Below are positions 8,484 through 17,084 of a DNA stretch of 64,000 nt, piece by piece. The DNA is taken from positions 3,286,001 to 3,350,000 of the forward strand of contig NZ_CP097218.1 in NCBI RefSeq assembly GCF_023373525.1, written 5' to 3'. Made by a program: the position numbers and the translations under genes. Below the pieces are notes generated by a model. It was not told where the DNA came from, ran no database searches, and saw only the letters and a list, made by a program, of their open reading frames with translations. Position 1 is the stretch's first letter; the number at the start of each line of letters is the position of its first letter. The DNA comes from Brachybacterium kimchii. GTDB lineage: Bacteria > Actinomycetota > Actinomycetes > Actinomycetales > Dermabacteraceae.

Positions 8484-9736
8484 CGGTTCTCCTCGCGCCA
8501 GTAGGACTCGGACTCGGCCTGCAGGCGCTCCAGGCCCTTGGTCGGGTCCGGAGCATTGGTGACGAAGTCCCCGAACACCTCTTGGGAAGCGGTGTAGACC
8601 GGCAGTGGGGTCGCCTCGAGATAGCGCTCCTGGATCTCGACGTCAGCATCGGGGTCCTGGATCCTTGCCAGGAGATCCGAGAGCTCGGGATCGTCGACCT
8701 GGACCTTCGGGTTGAAGGACGGCTCTCCGCGTGAGTCCGTCCACGCCTGCTGGGCGTCTCTGCTCATCCACCATCCGCTGTAGTCGAGGCACTCTTCCTC
8801 CCGGTGCGTGTCGGCCCCCGCGCAGAGCGGTCCGGTCTCCAGCGCCACCTGCTGCGTCTCGACCTCCGGGGCGAGGTTCGGGAGCAGGAAGATGCCGTAG
8901 TCCTCTCCTGCCTCCGCGCCGACCGAGGTCAGCTGGCCGGTGAAGAACGTTCCGTAGTAGGCCATCGCCACGTGGCCCTGCGCCAGCAGGGTCTGCGGAT
9001 CGGTGGCGACGCCCGGGTCCAGGAACCAGCCCGCGCGCAGCATCGCCCGCCACGTGTCCATGACCTCGTGGACCACCGGGTCGGTGTAGGACGCTTCGCC
9101 CGTCTGGAGGTTCCGGTAGAGCTGCGGATCGCGCCCCATGAGAAGCGCCTGGAACCACGCGAACTCGAAGATCATGTTCATCTGGAAGAACGGGACGACG
9201 CCGGACTTCTTCAGCGTGCGTGCGGCGGCCTTGAGGTCGGTCCAGGTGTCCGGCGGCTCCAGATCGTGCTGGGCGAAGACCTTTCTGTTGTAGTACATGA
9301 CCCAGTAGGCGCTGTTCAGCGGGACGCCGTACTGGTGGCCGTCCACGGTGAAGCTCTCCTTGAGGCCGGCCGGCACATTCCCCTCGCTCTCGGCGCCTCG
9401 CCACAGCCCAGTGGTCTCGGCGAGCAGACCGTTGGCCACGAGCTCTCTCAGCTGGCTGCCGGTGTGCCAGGTGAACAGGTCTGGGCGCTCCTTGGTGCGG
9501 AAGGACTGCTTGATGAAGGAGTCGTAGGTGACCTGATCGGAGTACCCCGTGAAGTCCAGGGTGAGCCCTGTCCCGGCGGAGGCCGAGTTCATGTCGGCGA
9601 AGCTGGGCTCCCACGCCGCCTTGTCCGTGAAGAAGGGGAGAGGTCCTGTGTCCTCGTTCCGGCCGGAGCAGCCGGCCGCCAGCAGAGCAAGGGCGCAGGC
9701 GGCCCCGAGACGACGACGGGAGAAAGCCGGGATCAT
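8480..9736 (-). CDS. Sugar ABC transporter substrate-binding lipoprotein (intact)
   Basis: Extracellular family-1 binding protein of 418 aa. The signal has RRR at residues 7-9 and lipobox LAAGC (Cys23). The mature part shows usual landmarks: KERPDLFTWHTGSQL, GVPLNSAYWVMYYNRKVF and VAMAYYGTFFTGQL. ATG 9736 has GAAGGAGA upstream. The first base of the start lies within an ATGA overlap with the short upstream fragment gene (stop 9733), so translation is probably coupled to it. Longer in-frame extensions to 10531 run through that fragment in another frame and are not real. Confidence 0.92.
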   Translation of the reverse strand: MIPAFSRRRLGAACALALLAAGCSGRNEDTGPLPFFTDKAAWEPSFADMNSASAGTGLTLDFTGYSDQVTYDSFIKQSFRTKERPDLFTWHTGSQLRELVANGLLAETTGLWRGAESEGNVPAGLKESFTVDGHQYGVPLNSAYWVMYYNRKVFAQHDLEPPDTWTDLKAAARTLKKSGVVPFFQMNMIFEFAWFQALLMGRDPQLYRNLQTGEASYTDPVVHEVMDTWRAMLRAGWFLDPGVATDPQTLLAQGHVAMAYYGTFFTGQLTSVGAEAGEDYGIFLLPNLAPEVETQQVALETGPLCAGADTHREEECLDYSGWWMSRDAQQAWTDSRGEPSFNPKVQVDDPELSDLLARIQDPDADVEIQERYLEATPLPVYTASQEVFGDFVTNAPDPTKGLERLQAESESYWREENR

Positions 9737-10200
9737 GGAGTGTCTCCTTCGATGCCTCGGACGGCGTGCGAGCTCTCGAGCGCCAGTGCGAGGACGAGCG
9801 CGACGGGCGCCGGAACCAGCACGTCCTTGTCCATGAATAGCCGGTGCCCCTCGGTGGCGGTTTGCACGATGTCGGGTGGCCGGCCGCCGGCGATGCGAGC
9901 GGCCTCGGCGTGGGCGACCTGGGGCCAGGTGCCGGACACCGACGGGGCCCGGAAGTCGATCTCGGGGTGCCCCGTGCTGAACTGCTCGAAGTGGTCCGCG
10001 AAGCCCTTGTGCTGGTTGATGCCGCCGCAGTGGACGAACTCGAAGGTGCCCGAATCCGTGTCGGTCGTCGCAGCGCCGGGATCGTCGAAGCATGTGGCGA
10101 AGGCGAGCGCGAGAGCACCGTTGGCACCGGTCCCGAGAGCGGCGCGGCGGCCGAGGCGGCGCCGGCACGCGACGGGCTCTGAGATCGCTCGCAGGAGCAT
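9733..10200 (-). pseudogene. N-terminal fragment of a sugar-binding protein gene, still with start and RBS
   Basis: 155 codons. After a basic, hydrophobic N-terminus (about residues 12-37) the translation matches only the beginning of a family-1 sugar-binding protein (FVHCGGINQHKGFADHFEQF, then HPEIDFRAPSV, AARIAGGRPPDIVQ and the MDKDVLVP phrase). It then runs into 25 unrelated residues and stops at the ATGA that starts the intact binding protein. A real binding protein has about 400 residues, so about three quarters are missing. The GGAGG ribosome-binding site and ATG at 10200 are intact, so the remnant may still be translated and feed ribosomes to the next gene. An internal deletion between two tandem paralogues is the simplest explanation. 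Confidence 0.65.
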
Positions 10201-10232
10201 TGCGCCTCCTCTCTGAGGCGTCGACTGTCCGA

Positions 10233-10244
10233 GTAATCGATTTC
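10233..10244 (-). promoter_or_regulatory. LacI-type operator, palindrome AATCGATT
   Basis: GTAATCGATTTC contains the perfect palindrome AATCGATT (10235-10242) with the central CG typical of LacI-family sites. It lies just downstream of the predicted -10 and about 33 bp before the fragment start codon, a position suited to repression of the whole leftward operon. No LacI-family gene is in this window. Confidence 0.5.
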
Positions 10245-10249
10245 TGTCC

Positions 10250-10278
10250 ACCGTAGGGTTCCGTTCGGCACCGGTCAA
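10250..10278 (-). promoter_or_regulatory. Predicted promoter of the leftward sugar operon
   Basis: Minus-strand TTGACC (plus 10273-10278) and TACGGT (plus 10250-10255) are separated by exactly 17 bp. The -35 matches the consensus in 5 of 6 positions; the -10 is weak (TA and final T). The expected start of transcription falls on the LacI-type operator. Confidence 0.45.
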
Positions 10279-10610
10279 TGCTGTAACCCGGCGAGGTCTG
10301 ATGCTCGTCCACCGAAAACGCGGACCCCGTGGTGAACCGCGGCGGATCCGACTGCCCGTGCAAGGCGACGAGAATCCACCGCAACTCGTAGCGCCCGCGC
10401 GAAGCGACCCGTGCACCGTGACCCTCGACACCCCGAGCGCCGAGATCGCCGACGAGTCCCCACGTCAGGGCGACGCGGGCCCATCGCGGCCCACCGAGCC
10501 CCATCGCGTGCGACTGACCGATCCTGCACAATCGGACCCGATTCTGACTGTTCTGCCGTCCAAGTGCTCATGGCTGAGCAGTGCGGCGCACCTTCCCACG
10601 TAAGGCGACG
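10279..10610. other. Intergenic stretch without a supported gene
   Basis: About 330 bp between the sugar operon and the PTS gene. The 100-codon ORF in it is Arg/Pro-rich, has no ribosome-binding site and resembles nothing I know. The only structured element is the inverted repeat AATCGG-AC-CCGATT at 10530-10543, a possible operator for the PTS gene 68 bp downstream. Confidence 0.5.
10530..10543 (+). promoter_or_regulatory. Inverted repeat AATCGG-N2-CCGATT upstream of PTS gene
   Basis: Perfect 6-bp arms with a 2-bp spacer, in the leader region of the PTS permease gene. It resembles a small-palindrome operator; the cognate protein is unknown. No match to the DasR-type consensus was seen. Confidence 0.3.
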
Positions 10611-12590
10611 ATGAAGTTCTTCCAACGACTCGGCAGGTCCCTGATGCTGCCGGTGGCGGTCCTCCCGGTCGCCGCGATCCTCAGCGGCCTCGGCTACTGG
10701 ATCCTCACGGCGACGGGCAACGACACCAACATCGCAGGCGTCTTCCTGAAGACCGCCGGCGGCGCGCTCCTGGACCACCTCCCGATCCTCTTCGCCATCG
10801 GCGTGTCGATCGGCATGGCCACCAAGCCCGACGGGACCTCGGCGCTCGCCGGCCTGGTCTCCTGGCTGACGGTGACCACGCTGCTGGACCCCGAGAACGT
10901 CGCCCTGTTCAAGGACATCGACGTCGCCCAGGTGAACCCCGCCTTCGACCAGATCGAGAACGTGTTCGTCGGGATCGTCTGCGGCCTCATCGGCGCCTGG
11001 ACGTACGACCATTTCAAGGACACGAAGCTGCCCGACGCGCTCTCGTTCTTCTCCGGCAAGCGCTCGGTCGCGATCGTCACCGCCGGCATCTCGCTCGTGG
11101 TCGCCCTGGTGCTCTTCTTCGTGTGGCCTCTGGTCTTCGGCGGTCTCGTCGCCTTCGGCGAGTTCATCCTGACGCTCGGCCCCGTGGGCGTGGGCATTTA
11201 CGGCTTCCTCAACCGCCTGCTGATCCCGTTCGGCCTGCACCACGCCCTGAACTCGGTGTTCTGGTTCGATGTGGCGGGCATCAACGATCTCAACAACTTC
11301 CTCAATGCCAGCGGCACCTACGGCGAGACCGGCCAGTACATGGCCGGCTTCTTCCCGATCATGATGTTCGGCCTGCCGGGTGCGGCCCTCGCGATGTACA
11401 CGACCGCGAAGACCAGCCGCCGCAAGATCGCCGCGGGCGTGCTGCTCTCGAGCGCGATCGCCTCCTTCTTCGTCGGCGTCACCGAGCCGCTCGAGTTCTC
11501 CTTCATGTTCCTGGCACCCGGCCTGTACGTGGTGCACGCACTGTTCACCGGCATCTCGATGGCGATCACGGCCGCGCTCCCGGTCCGCATGGGCTTCGGC
11601 TTCTCCGCCGGTCTGCTCGACCTCGGTCTGGGCTGGGTGAACCCGATGGCGGAGAACCCGTGGGCGCTGCCCGTGATGGGCGTGTTCTGGTTCGTCGTCT
11701 ACTTCCTGTCCTTCCGCTTCATCATCCGCCGCTTCGACCTGAAGACCGTCGGACGCGAGGACGGCGATCCCGAGGACGAGAATGCCGAGGATGCGGCCGG
11801 CGCGGCCACGGGCGATGCGAAGTATCTCGCCACGGCCACGGCCTTCCTCGCCGCCCTCGGCGGGCGCGAGAACATCCTGGATCTCGAGAACTGCGCGACC
11901 CGTCTGCGCATGCAGGTCTCCGACGCCTCCGTCATCGATGAGGCCGCACTGAAGAGGGCGGGCGCCGCAGGCACCATGAAGCCCGGTCGCGGCTCCGTGC
12001 AGGTCATCTACGGAACGAACGTCCAGTTCGTGAAGGATGCGATGGACGACCTCATGAGCGGCCGCGCGGAGCCGGTCTCCGCGTCCGACGGCGGCTCCGC
12101 CTCCGGCTCGGCCGACGGCGCCTCCGGCTCGGCCGACGAGGCCGGCGGCGTCGCCACGGCGGCCCGCACCACCCACCTGGTGCGCCTGCGCCAGGCGCTC
12201 GAGGGCACCGCCGTGCCACTCGCCGACGTCCCGGACCCGACCTTCGCGCAGGAGATCATGGGCCCCGGCATCGCCGTGCAGCCGCCCGAGGACCTCGCCG
12301 ACGCCGTGGTCATCGCCCCGGCGGCGGGCACCGTGCAGCACGTCTTCGACACCGGCCACGCCGTCGCCCTCACCCTGGACGACGGCACGGAGGTGCTCGT
12401 CCACGTGGGGCTGGACACCGTCGCCATGCAGGGCCGAGGCTTCGAGACCCTCGTGGCCACGGGCGATCGCGTGGTCGCGGGCACCCCGCTGCTGCACGTC
12501 GACCTGGCGGCGGTGCGCGCGGACGGGCATCCCACGATCACCCCGATCGTCGTCCTGAACGACAAGGACGCCGCGGTCGAGCTCGTCTGA
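10611..12590 (+). CDS. nagE: PTS N-acetylglucosamine-type permease, IICBA fusion
   Basis: Phosphotransferase permease of 659 aa that imports and phosphorylates an amino sugar, most likely GlcNAc. The order is IIC (about 1-385; IPFGLHHALN and VTEPLEFSFMF are the substrate-site loops), a charged linker, IIB (about 400-485; phosphocysteine Cys428 in LENCATRLRM), an Ala/Gly/Ser linker, and IIA (about 525-659; His583 in TGHA and phospho-His598 in VLVHVGLDTVAMQG). All three active sites are intact. ATG 10611 follows a GTAAGG site; the 10-residue upstream extension does not look native. GlcNAc rather than glucose specificity rests on family resemblance. Confidence 0.9.
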   Translation: MKFFQRLGRSLMLPVAVLPVAAILSGLGYWILTATGNDTNIAGVFLKTAGGALLDHLPILFAIGVSIGMATKPDGTSALAGLVSWLTVTTLLDPENVALFKDIDVAQVNPAFDQIENVFVGIVCGLIGAWTYDHFKDTKLPDALSFFSGKRSVAIVTAGISLVVALVLFFVWPLVFGGLVAFGEFILTLGPVGVGIYGFLNRLLIPFGLHHALNSVFWFDVAGINDLNNFLNASGTYGETGQYMAGFFPIMMFGLPGAALAMYTTAKTSRRKIAAGVLLSSAIASFFVGVTEPLEFSFMFLAPGLYVVHALFTGISMAITAALPVRMGFGFSAGLLDLGLGWVNPMAENPWALPVMGVFWFVVYFLSFRFIIRRFDLKTVGREDGDPEDENAEDAAGAATGDAKYLATATAFLAALGGRENILDLENCATRLRMQVSDASVIDEAALKRAGAAGTMKPGRGSVQVIYGTNVQFVKDAMDDLMSGRAEPVSASDGGSASGSADGASGSADEAGGVATAARTTHLVRLRQALEGTAVPLADVPDPTFAQEIMGPGIAVQPPEDLADAVVIAPAAGTVQHVFDTGHAVALTLDDGTEVLVHVGLDTVAMQGRGFETLVATGDRVVAGTPLLHVDLAAVRADGHPTITPIVVLNDKDAAVELV

Positions 12591-12594
12591 GGTC

Positions 12595-12637
12595 GAGCGG
12601 GCGAGGCCGGGCCCACGGAGGCCGACCTCGCCCGCTC
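12595..12637 (+). terminator. Hairpin after nagE
   Basis: GAGCGGGCGAGG at 12595-12606 pairs perfectly with CCTCGCCCGCTC at 12626-12637 across a 19-base loop, 4 bases after the stop codon. There is no T-run, as is usual in such GC-rich genomes. Confidence 0.5.
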
Positions 12638-12693
12638 ACGCGTCGTGGGGCTCGCCCGCTCGCGCGTCGTAGGCTCGGCCGCTCACGCGTCGG
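12631..12693. repeat. Degenerate 24-bp tandem repeat (about 2.6 copies)
   Basis: Units begin at 12631, 12655 and 12679 and share a CCGCTC(A/G)CGCGTCG core. The repeat occupies the gap between nagE and the YdcF-like gene and overlaps the hairpin's right arm. Similar octamer-multiple repeats occur at 17656, 24632 and 58821. Confidence 0.65.
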
Positions 12694-12818
12694 TCCCGCC
12701 GACACCCGTAGGCCCCCGCTCCCGTCGGCCCGCGGGTCCGACCACGGGCAGAGGCCCGCGCCGCGCGATCCCCCTGGCAGGGGATGTCCGGACGCCCGCG
12801 GGATGGGACTCTTGGGGC

Positions 12819-13847
12819 ATGTCCCTCCTCCTCTCCCCGGTGCCGATCCTGCTCGTCGTCCTGCTGATCCTGTCCCTGCGCAGGGACGCGCGCTGGACGG
12901 GCAACGCCTTCCTGCTGTCCCTGACGGCGCTCACGGTCCTCTTCGCGCTGGCCGCGGGATCCGACAGCGCCGCAGGTGCCCTCGTGGGCGGGGTGCTGGT
13001 GCTGATCGCGGTCCTCTCCCCGCTGCTCACGCTCGTGCTCATCGGCTTCCTCATCGCCAACGGCGTGTTCATGATGCGCAAGGAGGGGCGGAGCCTGGGG
13101 AACCTGCTGTCCCTGCTGGCGGGCCTCGGACTGCTCGCCGTCATCGTCGGCGCCGCGATCTCGCTCCGCTTCGCCGCCGAGCATCCTTGGCTCTTCGTCG
13201 TCCTCACGTTCGCGGCCCTGCTGGGCACATGGGCGGGGTACGTGCTGACCTCGTACCTCGTCTACGACGTCGTCTACGCGTGGATCGCCTCCCGCACCTC
13301 CGCCCGCTACGTGATGGTGCACGGCTCGGGCCTGATCCGCGGCAGGGTCCCCAAGCTGCTCGCGAACCGCGTCGACGCCGGCATCGCGCACTGGAGTCGC
13401 GTGCGAGAGACCCACCCCGATGCGCTGCTCGTCCTCTCCGGCGGCCAGGGACCGGACGAGCCCCGCTCGGAGGCCTCGGCGATGGCCGAGTACGCGCGCG
13501 AGCAGGGCGTCCCGCAGGAGGCGATCGTGCTCGAGGACCGCTCGCGCACCACCGAGGAGAACCTGCGCAACACCCGTGGGCTGGTGGGGACCGTGCTCCC
13601 GGCCGACGGGCCCGGCCTCACCGTCACCAGCAGCTATCACGTGCTCCGCACGGCCGCCCTCGCCCGCCGCGTGGGCCTGGACGCGCAGGTCGCGCCCGCG
13701 CGCACCGCCGGCTACTTCTGGCCGAGCGCCTTCCTGCGGGAGGTCGTCGCGCTCGTGGCCCGGCACAAGATCCTGCACGTCCTGGTCGCCGCGATCGTGA
13801 GCGTGCCGCTCCCGCTGGTCATCGCCTTCGCCGTCATCAACGCCTGA
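12819..13847 (+). CDS. YdcF/ElyC-like membrane protein (DUF218)
   Basis: 342 aa. The first 145 residues form about five hydrophobic helices. A DUF218 domain follows with ARYVMVHGSGLI, DALLVLSGGQGPDE, EASAMAEYA, LEDRSRTTEENLRNT and TVTSSYHVLR, the conserved acidic and Ser/His positions of the SanA/ElyC/YdcF group. A last hydrophobic helix closes the protein. Family members have been linked to envelope homeostasis, but the biochemical role is not settled. The ATG at 12819 begins the first helix; the 58-residue upstream extension from GTG 12645 is coded by repeat DNA and is rejected. Convergent with the ALDH gene. Confidence 0.85.
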   Translation: MSLLLSPVPILLVVLLILSLRRDARWTGNAFLLSLTALTVLFALAAGSDSAAGALVGGVLVLIAVLSPLLTLVLIGFLIANGVFMMRKEGRSLGNLLSLLAGLGLLAVIVGAAISLRFAAEHPWLFVVLTFAALLGTWAGYVLTSYLVYDVVYAWIASRTSARYVMVHGSGLIRGRVPKLLANRVDAGIAHWSRVRETHPDALLVLSGGQGPDEPRSEASAMAEYAREQGVPQEAIVLEDRSRTTEENLRNTRGLVGTVLPADGPGLTVTSSYHVLRTAALARRVGLDAQVAPARTAGYFWPSAFLREVVALVARHKILHVLVAAIVSVPLPLVIAFAVINA

Positions 13848-13870
13848 GGTCAGCGCCGGGATCGACGACA

Positions 13871-13898
13871 GACCGCGAACCGGCGGCGTGGCGCGGTC
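13871..13898. terminator. Weak hairpin between convergent genes
   Basis: GACCGCG (13871-13877) and CGCGGTC (13892-13898) with a 14-base loop lie between the YdcF-like gene and the ALDH gene. Arms are short, so this is tentative. Confidence 0.3.
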
Positions 13899-13908
13899 CG
13901 ACGGTCTC

Positions 13909-15420
13909 TCAGCGGATGCCGGACAGCCTGCGCATCAGGGTCCCGCGCAGCTGCGAGAACGGCGGGCGCATGAGCGCCAGGGTGTCCGGGACCAGGGGCT
14001 TCCGCAGCACCGGCTTCTGGTGGCTGAACCTCTCGTACGAGAAGCGCCCGTGATAGGCGCCGATGCCGCTCTCGCCCACTCCGCCGAAGGGCAGCGTCGC
14101 CGTCGCGACATGGATCAGGCACGCGCCCTCGACCACGCCGCCGGACGACGTCCGCTCCACGAAAGCATCGGCGACCTGGCGCGATGCGGCGAAGAGGTAG
14201 AGGGCGAGCGGCTTCTCGCCGGCGTCGACGAAGGCGATCGCCTCGTCGGGCCCGCCGACGGGCACGATTGGCAGGATCGGCCCGAAGATCTCCTCGCGCA
14301 TCACCGCCGGCGTGTTCTCCTCGGTGCGGGCGGCGCCGGGGGAGTCGGGCTCGTCCATCACCAGCACGGTCGGCGCGACGTACAGGTCCTCGCGATCCAC
14401 GGTCCCGCCGAGCGCGACGCGGCCCGCGCCGGTCTCGTCGGCCGCCTCGATGTATCCGGCGAGCCGGTCGAGGTGCCGCGGGGCGACGATGCGTCCGAAG
14501 TCGGGACTGCGCGAGGGGTCCTGGCCCCACTGCGCGGCGATCGCGCGCCGCAGGGCCGCGACCAGGGGCTCGACGAGGTCCGGGGTGGTGAGCACGTGAT
14601 CCGGCGCGACGCAGGTCTGGCCGGCGTTGACGAACTTCGCCCACGCCAGCTGCCGGGCCACCTCCTCGAGGTGCGCGGCGTCGTCGACCCACACGGGGCA
14701 CTTGCCGCCCAGCTCGAGCGTCACCGGGGTCAGGTGCTTCGCGGCGGCCGCCATGACGATCCTGCCCACGCTGCCGTTCCCGGTGTACACGATGTGGTCG
14801 AAGCGCTCCTCGAGCAGGGCCGTGGTCTCCTCGACGCCGCCCTCGACCACGGGATACGCCTGGGCGTCGAGGTAACGGGGCAGCAGCCGCGCGAGCGCAC
14901 CCGAGACGGTCGGCGTGACCTCGCTGGGCTTGATCACGGCCGTGTTGCCGGCGGCGATCACCCCCACCAGGGGCGCCAGCAGCAGCTGCATCGGATAGTT
15001 CCACGGCGAGATCACCAGGACGGTGCCCAGGGGCTCGGGCACCAGGCGGGCGCGGGCGGGCTGGAAGGTCAGCGGCACCGCGGCCCGACGCGGGCGGGAC
15101 CAGCGCTCGAGCTGCCGCAGCGCCTCGTCGATCTCGCTCATCACCGGGAAGATCTCGGTGAGGCGGAACTCCGTCGCGCTCTTACCGAGGTCGGCGGCGA
15201 CCGCCTCCTCGAGCTCGGCGTGGTGGGATCGCAGCAGTGCGCGCAGGCCGTGCAGCTGCGCGCGGCGGAACACCAGGGAGCGGCTCGCGCCGCGGGCGAA
15301 AGCGGCCCGGGCCCCGTCGACCCGCGCGCGGATCGTGGCGGGAGCGGTGGAGGGGGCGGCGTCGGCCTCGCGCCGTGCACGGCGCGAGAGGGCGGGCGAG
15401 GACGTGGTGGTCGATGGCAT
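13909..15420 (-). CDS. Aldehyde dehydrogenase family protein
   Basis: NAD(P)-dependent aldehyde oxidation; 503 aa. Asn141 in SPWNYP, general-base Glu236 in LELGGK and nucleophile Cys270 in [11 protein letters not shown] are all present, together with [11 protein letters not shown] and the [17 protein letters not shown]-terminal signature. The short N-terminus and a hydrophobic/basic C-terminal tail resemble class-3 (fatty or coniferyl aldehyde) enzymes. ATG 15420 has an AGGAGG site; the extension to 15576 has none. It stands alone, so the physiological aldehyde is unknown. Confidence 0.92.
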   Translation of the reverse strand: MPSTTTSSPALSRRARREADAAPSTAPATIRARVDGARAAFARGASRSLVFRRAQLHGLRALLRSHHAELEEAVAADLGKSATEFRLTEIFPVMSEIDEALRQLERWSRPRRAAVPLTFQPARARLVPEPLGTVLVISPWNYPMQLLLAPLVGVIAAGNTAVIKPSEVTPTVSGALARLLPRYLDAQAYPVVEGGVEETTALLEERFDHIVYTGNGSVGRIVMAAAAKHLTPVTLELGGKCPVWVDDAAHLEEVARQLAWAKFVNAGQTCVAPDHVLTTPDLVEPLVAALRRAIAAQWGQDPSRSPDFGRIVAPRHLDRLAGYIEAADETGAGRVALGGTVDREDLYVAPTVLVMDEPDSPGAARTEENTPAVMREEIFGPILPIVPVGGPDEAIAFVDAGEKPLALYLFAASRQVADAFVERTSSGGVVEGACLIHVATATLPFGGVGESGIGAYHGRFSYERFSHQKPVLRKPLVPDTLALMRPPFSQLRGTLMRRLSGIR

Positions 15421-15538
15421 CGGTGCCTCCTGGCGCTCGGTCCGCGCATGCGGGGTGCGGCCCACTGTGCCACGGGCGCCCGGGCGCCGACCGAGTGGCT
15501 GAGTGGTCGCCCGGGCGGGCCGGGACATGAGGTCAGGG

Positions 15539-15988
15539 TCAGTCCGCGGGGCGCACGTCGAGCGTCCAGGTGACACCGAAGCGGTCCGTGAGCATGCCGA
15601 AGCCGGCGCTCCACGGCGAGGCCGCGAGCGGCTCGATTACCGAGGCCCCGTCGGCGAGGGCGTCCCAGATCGGGCGCAGCTCCTCGAGGCTGCCGGCGCC
15701 CGCTGCGAGGAAGAAGGGCTGATCGGTGAGGGTGGTGCCGTTCTCGCGGCGGGTGCGGGAGGGGAACGGCTCGTCGCGGCCCGGCACGTCGTACGCCATC
15801 AGCCGCACACCGTCCTCGGAGGTCAGGCTGCCGAACACCACCTTGCCGGCGTCGGGGGAATCGGCGGGCATGCCGAGGGCGCCGTAGGTGGTCGTGGAGA
15901 CCTCGCCGCCGAAGACGTCGCGGTAGAAGGTCAGCGCCTCGTGCGCGGTGCCGGGCAGGTTCAGGTGCGCGGTGGTGGAGATGCTCAT
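15539..15988 (-). CDS. VOC family protein (PhnB/glyoxalase-like)
   Basis: 149 aa, two beta-alpha-beta-beta-beta halves of the vicinal-oxygen-chelate fold. The start [20 protein letters not shown] and the [10 protein letters not shown] phrase, with [16 protein letters not shown] near the end, match the PhnB-like branch, whose members often lack a known reaction. The start is ATG 15988; longer extensions run into the divergent regulator gene. It is divergent from the WYL regulator at 16116 and is its likely target. Confidence 0.87.
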   Translation of the reverse strand: MSISTTAHLNLPGTAHEALTFYRDVFGGEVSTTTYGALGMPADSPDAGKVVFGSLTSEDGVRLMAYDVPGRDEPFPSRTRRENGTTLTDQPFFLAAGAGSLEELRPIWDALADGASVIEPLAASPWSAGFGMLTDRFGVTWTLDVRPAD

Positions 15989-16075
15989 GGTGGTCCTCTC
16001 GGCGGTCCGCGGCGGGCGCCGCGGAGGCGGGTGGTGACGGCGGGGGTGCCGTCGAGGACGACGATTCCGCATGAA

Positions 16076-16094
16076 GAGGACAGGATGGGTCCTC
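16076..16094. promoter_or_regulatory. Inverted repeat GAGGAC-N7-GTCCTC between VOC gene and WYL regulator
   Basis: Perfect 6-bp arms at 16076-16081 and 16089-16094 sit in the 127-bp divergent intergenic region, 22 bp before the regulator start. This is a good candidate operator for autoregulation and VOC control; binding is inferred. Confidence 0.45.
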
Positions 16095-16115
16095 ATCATG
16101 GGGGAGGATCGGGGC

Positions 16116-17084
16116 ATGCCCACCACCTCCTCGCGGATGCTCTCGCTGCTCTCCCTGCTGCAGGTCCCGCGCGCATGGACCGGCCCGGCGCTCGCCGACC
16201 GCCTGGGCGTCACCCCGCGCACCGTGCGGCGCGACGTGGACCGGCTCCGCGAGCTGGGATATGCGATCCGGTCGACGAAGGGTCCCGTGGGCGGCTACCG
16301 GCTTGAGGCGGGGGAGCGGATGCCGCCCCTGCTCCTCGACGACGAGCAGGCGCTCGCCGTCACGGTGGCCCTGCGCACGGCACCCTCGAGCGGGGTCGCG
16401 ATCGAGGACGCGTCATTGCGTGCGCTCGCCGCGATCCTGCAGGTCATGCCCCCGGACCTGCGGCAGCGCGCGTCCTCCCTCGCTCTCGAGGTCGTGCCGG
16501 CGCCGGTCAGCGCGGACCCTGCGGCGCTCGAGACAGTGAGCGCCGCGGTGCGGCGCCGCGAGGTCCTCCGCTTCGACTACCCGGGGTCGACGTGGCCCCG
16601 TCGCACCGAGCCCCATGGTCTCGTGGCTCGCCAGGGCCTGTGGTACCTGATCGCCTGGGACCTCGAACGCGAGGACTGGCGCACGTTCCGCCTGGACAGG
16701 ATGGTGCCGCGCACGCCGACCGGACCGCGCTTCACCCCGCGGGAGCTGCCCGCGGGGGATGCGGCCACCTTCCTGTCCGCCCACCTCAAGGGGTCCCGCG
16801 AGGCCGACCGCTGGCCCTGCGAGGGCACCGTCGAGATCGACCTCCCGCTGCGCGAGCTCGCGCAGCGGCTGCCCGACGCCCGCATCGAGGAAGTCGCAGA
16901 GGGCCGATGCCGGGCCGTGCTCGGATCCTGGTCCTGGGAGGGGCTCATCGCCCAGGTGATCCGCCTCGGTGCCCCGTTCCGCCTTCTCGGGCCGCGCGAG
17001 CTCGTCACCGCGGCCCGCACTGCACAGGCCTCCCTCTCCCGCGCGGCCGACGGCATGGGAGGCTCTGCGCATGGCACCCGCTGA
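16116..17084 (+). CDS. WYL-domain transcriptional regulator (YafY type)
   Basis: 322 aa. The N-terminal HTH_11 (about residues 5-60: LADRLGVTPRTVRRDVDRLR, then the wing TKGPVGGYRLEAG) is followed by a WYL sensor domain (about 140-220) whose signature appears as GLWYLIAWDLEREDWRTFRLDRM, and a C-terminal WCX-like region. ATG 16116 has GGAGG upstream. The first 15 codons from ATG 16071 overlap the candidate operator and are excluded. Divergent from the VOC gene; its stop overlaps the next gene by 14 bp. Confidence 0.92.
   Translation: MPTTSSRMLSLLSLLQVPRAWTGPALADRLGVTPRTVRRDVDRLRELGYAIRSTKGPVGGYRLEAGERMPPLLLDDEQALAVTVALRTAPSSGVAIEDASLRALAAILQVMPPDLRQRASSLALEVVPAPVSADPAALETVSAAVRRREVLRFDYPGSTWPRRTEPHGLVARQGLWYLIAWDLEREDWRTFRLDRMVPRTPTGPRFTPRELPAGDAATFLSAHLKGSREADRWPCEGTVEIDLPLRELAQRLPDARIEEVAEGRCRAVLGSWSWEGLIAQVIRLGAPFRLLGPRELVTAARTAQASLSRAADGMGGSAHGTR

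Noticed and set aside
10301-10603. 100-codon ORF between the sugar operon and nagE
   Set aside because: Arg/Pro-rich, no ribosome-binding site, no recognisable domain, and typical of a chance ORF in high-GC DNA.
12645-12818. 58-residue N-terminal extension of the YdcF-like protein
   Set aside because: Encoded by the 24-bp intergenic repeat, without family similarity; the first helix starts at 12819.
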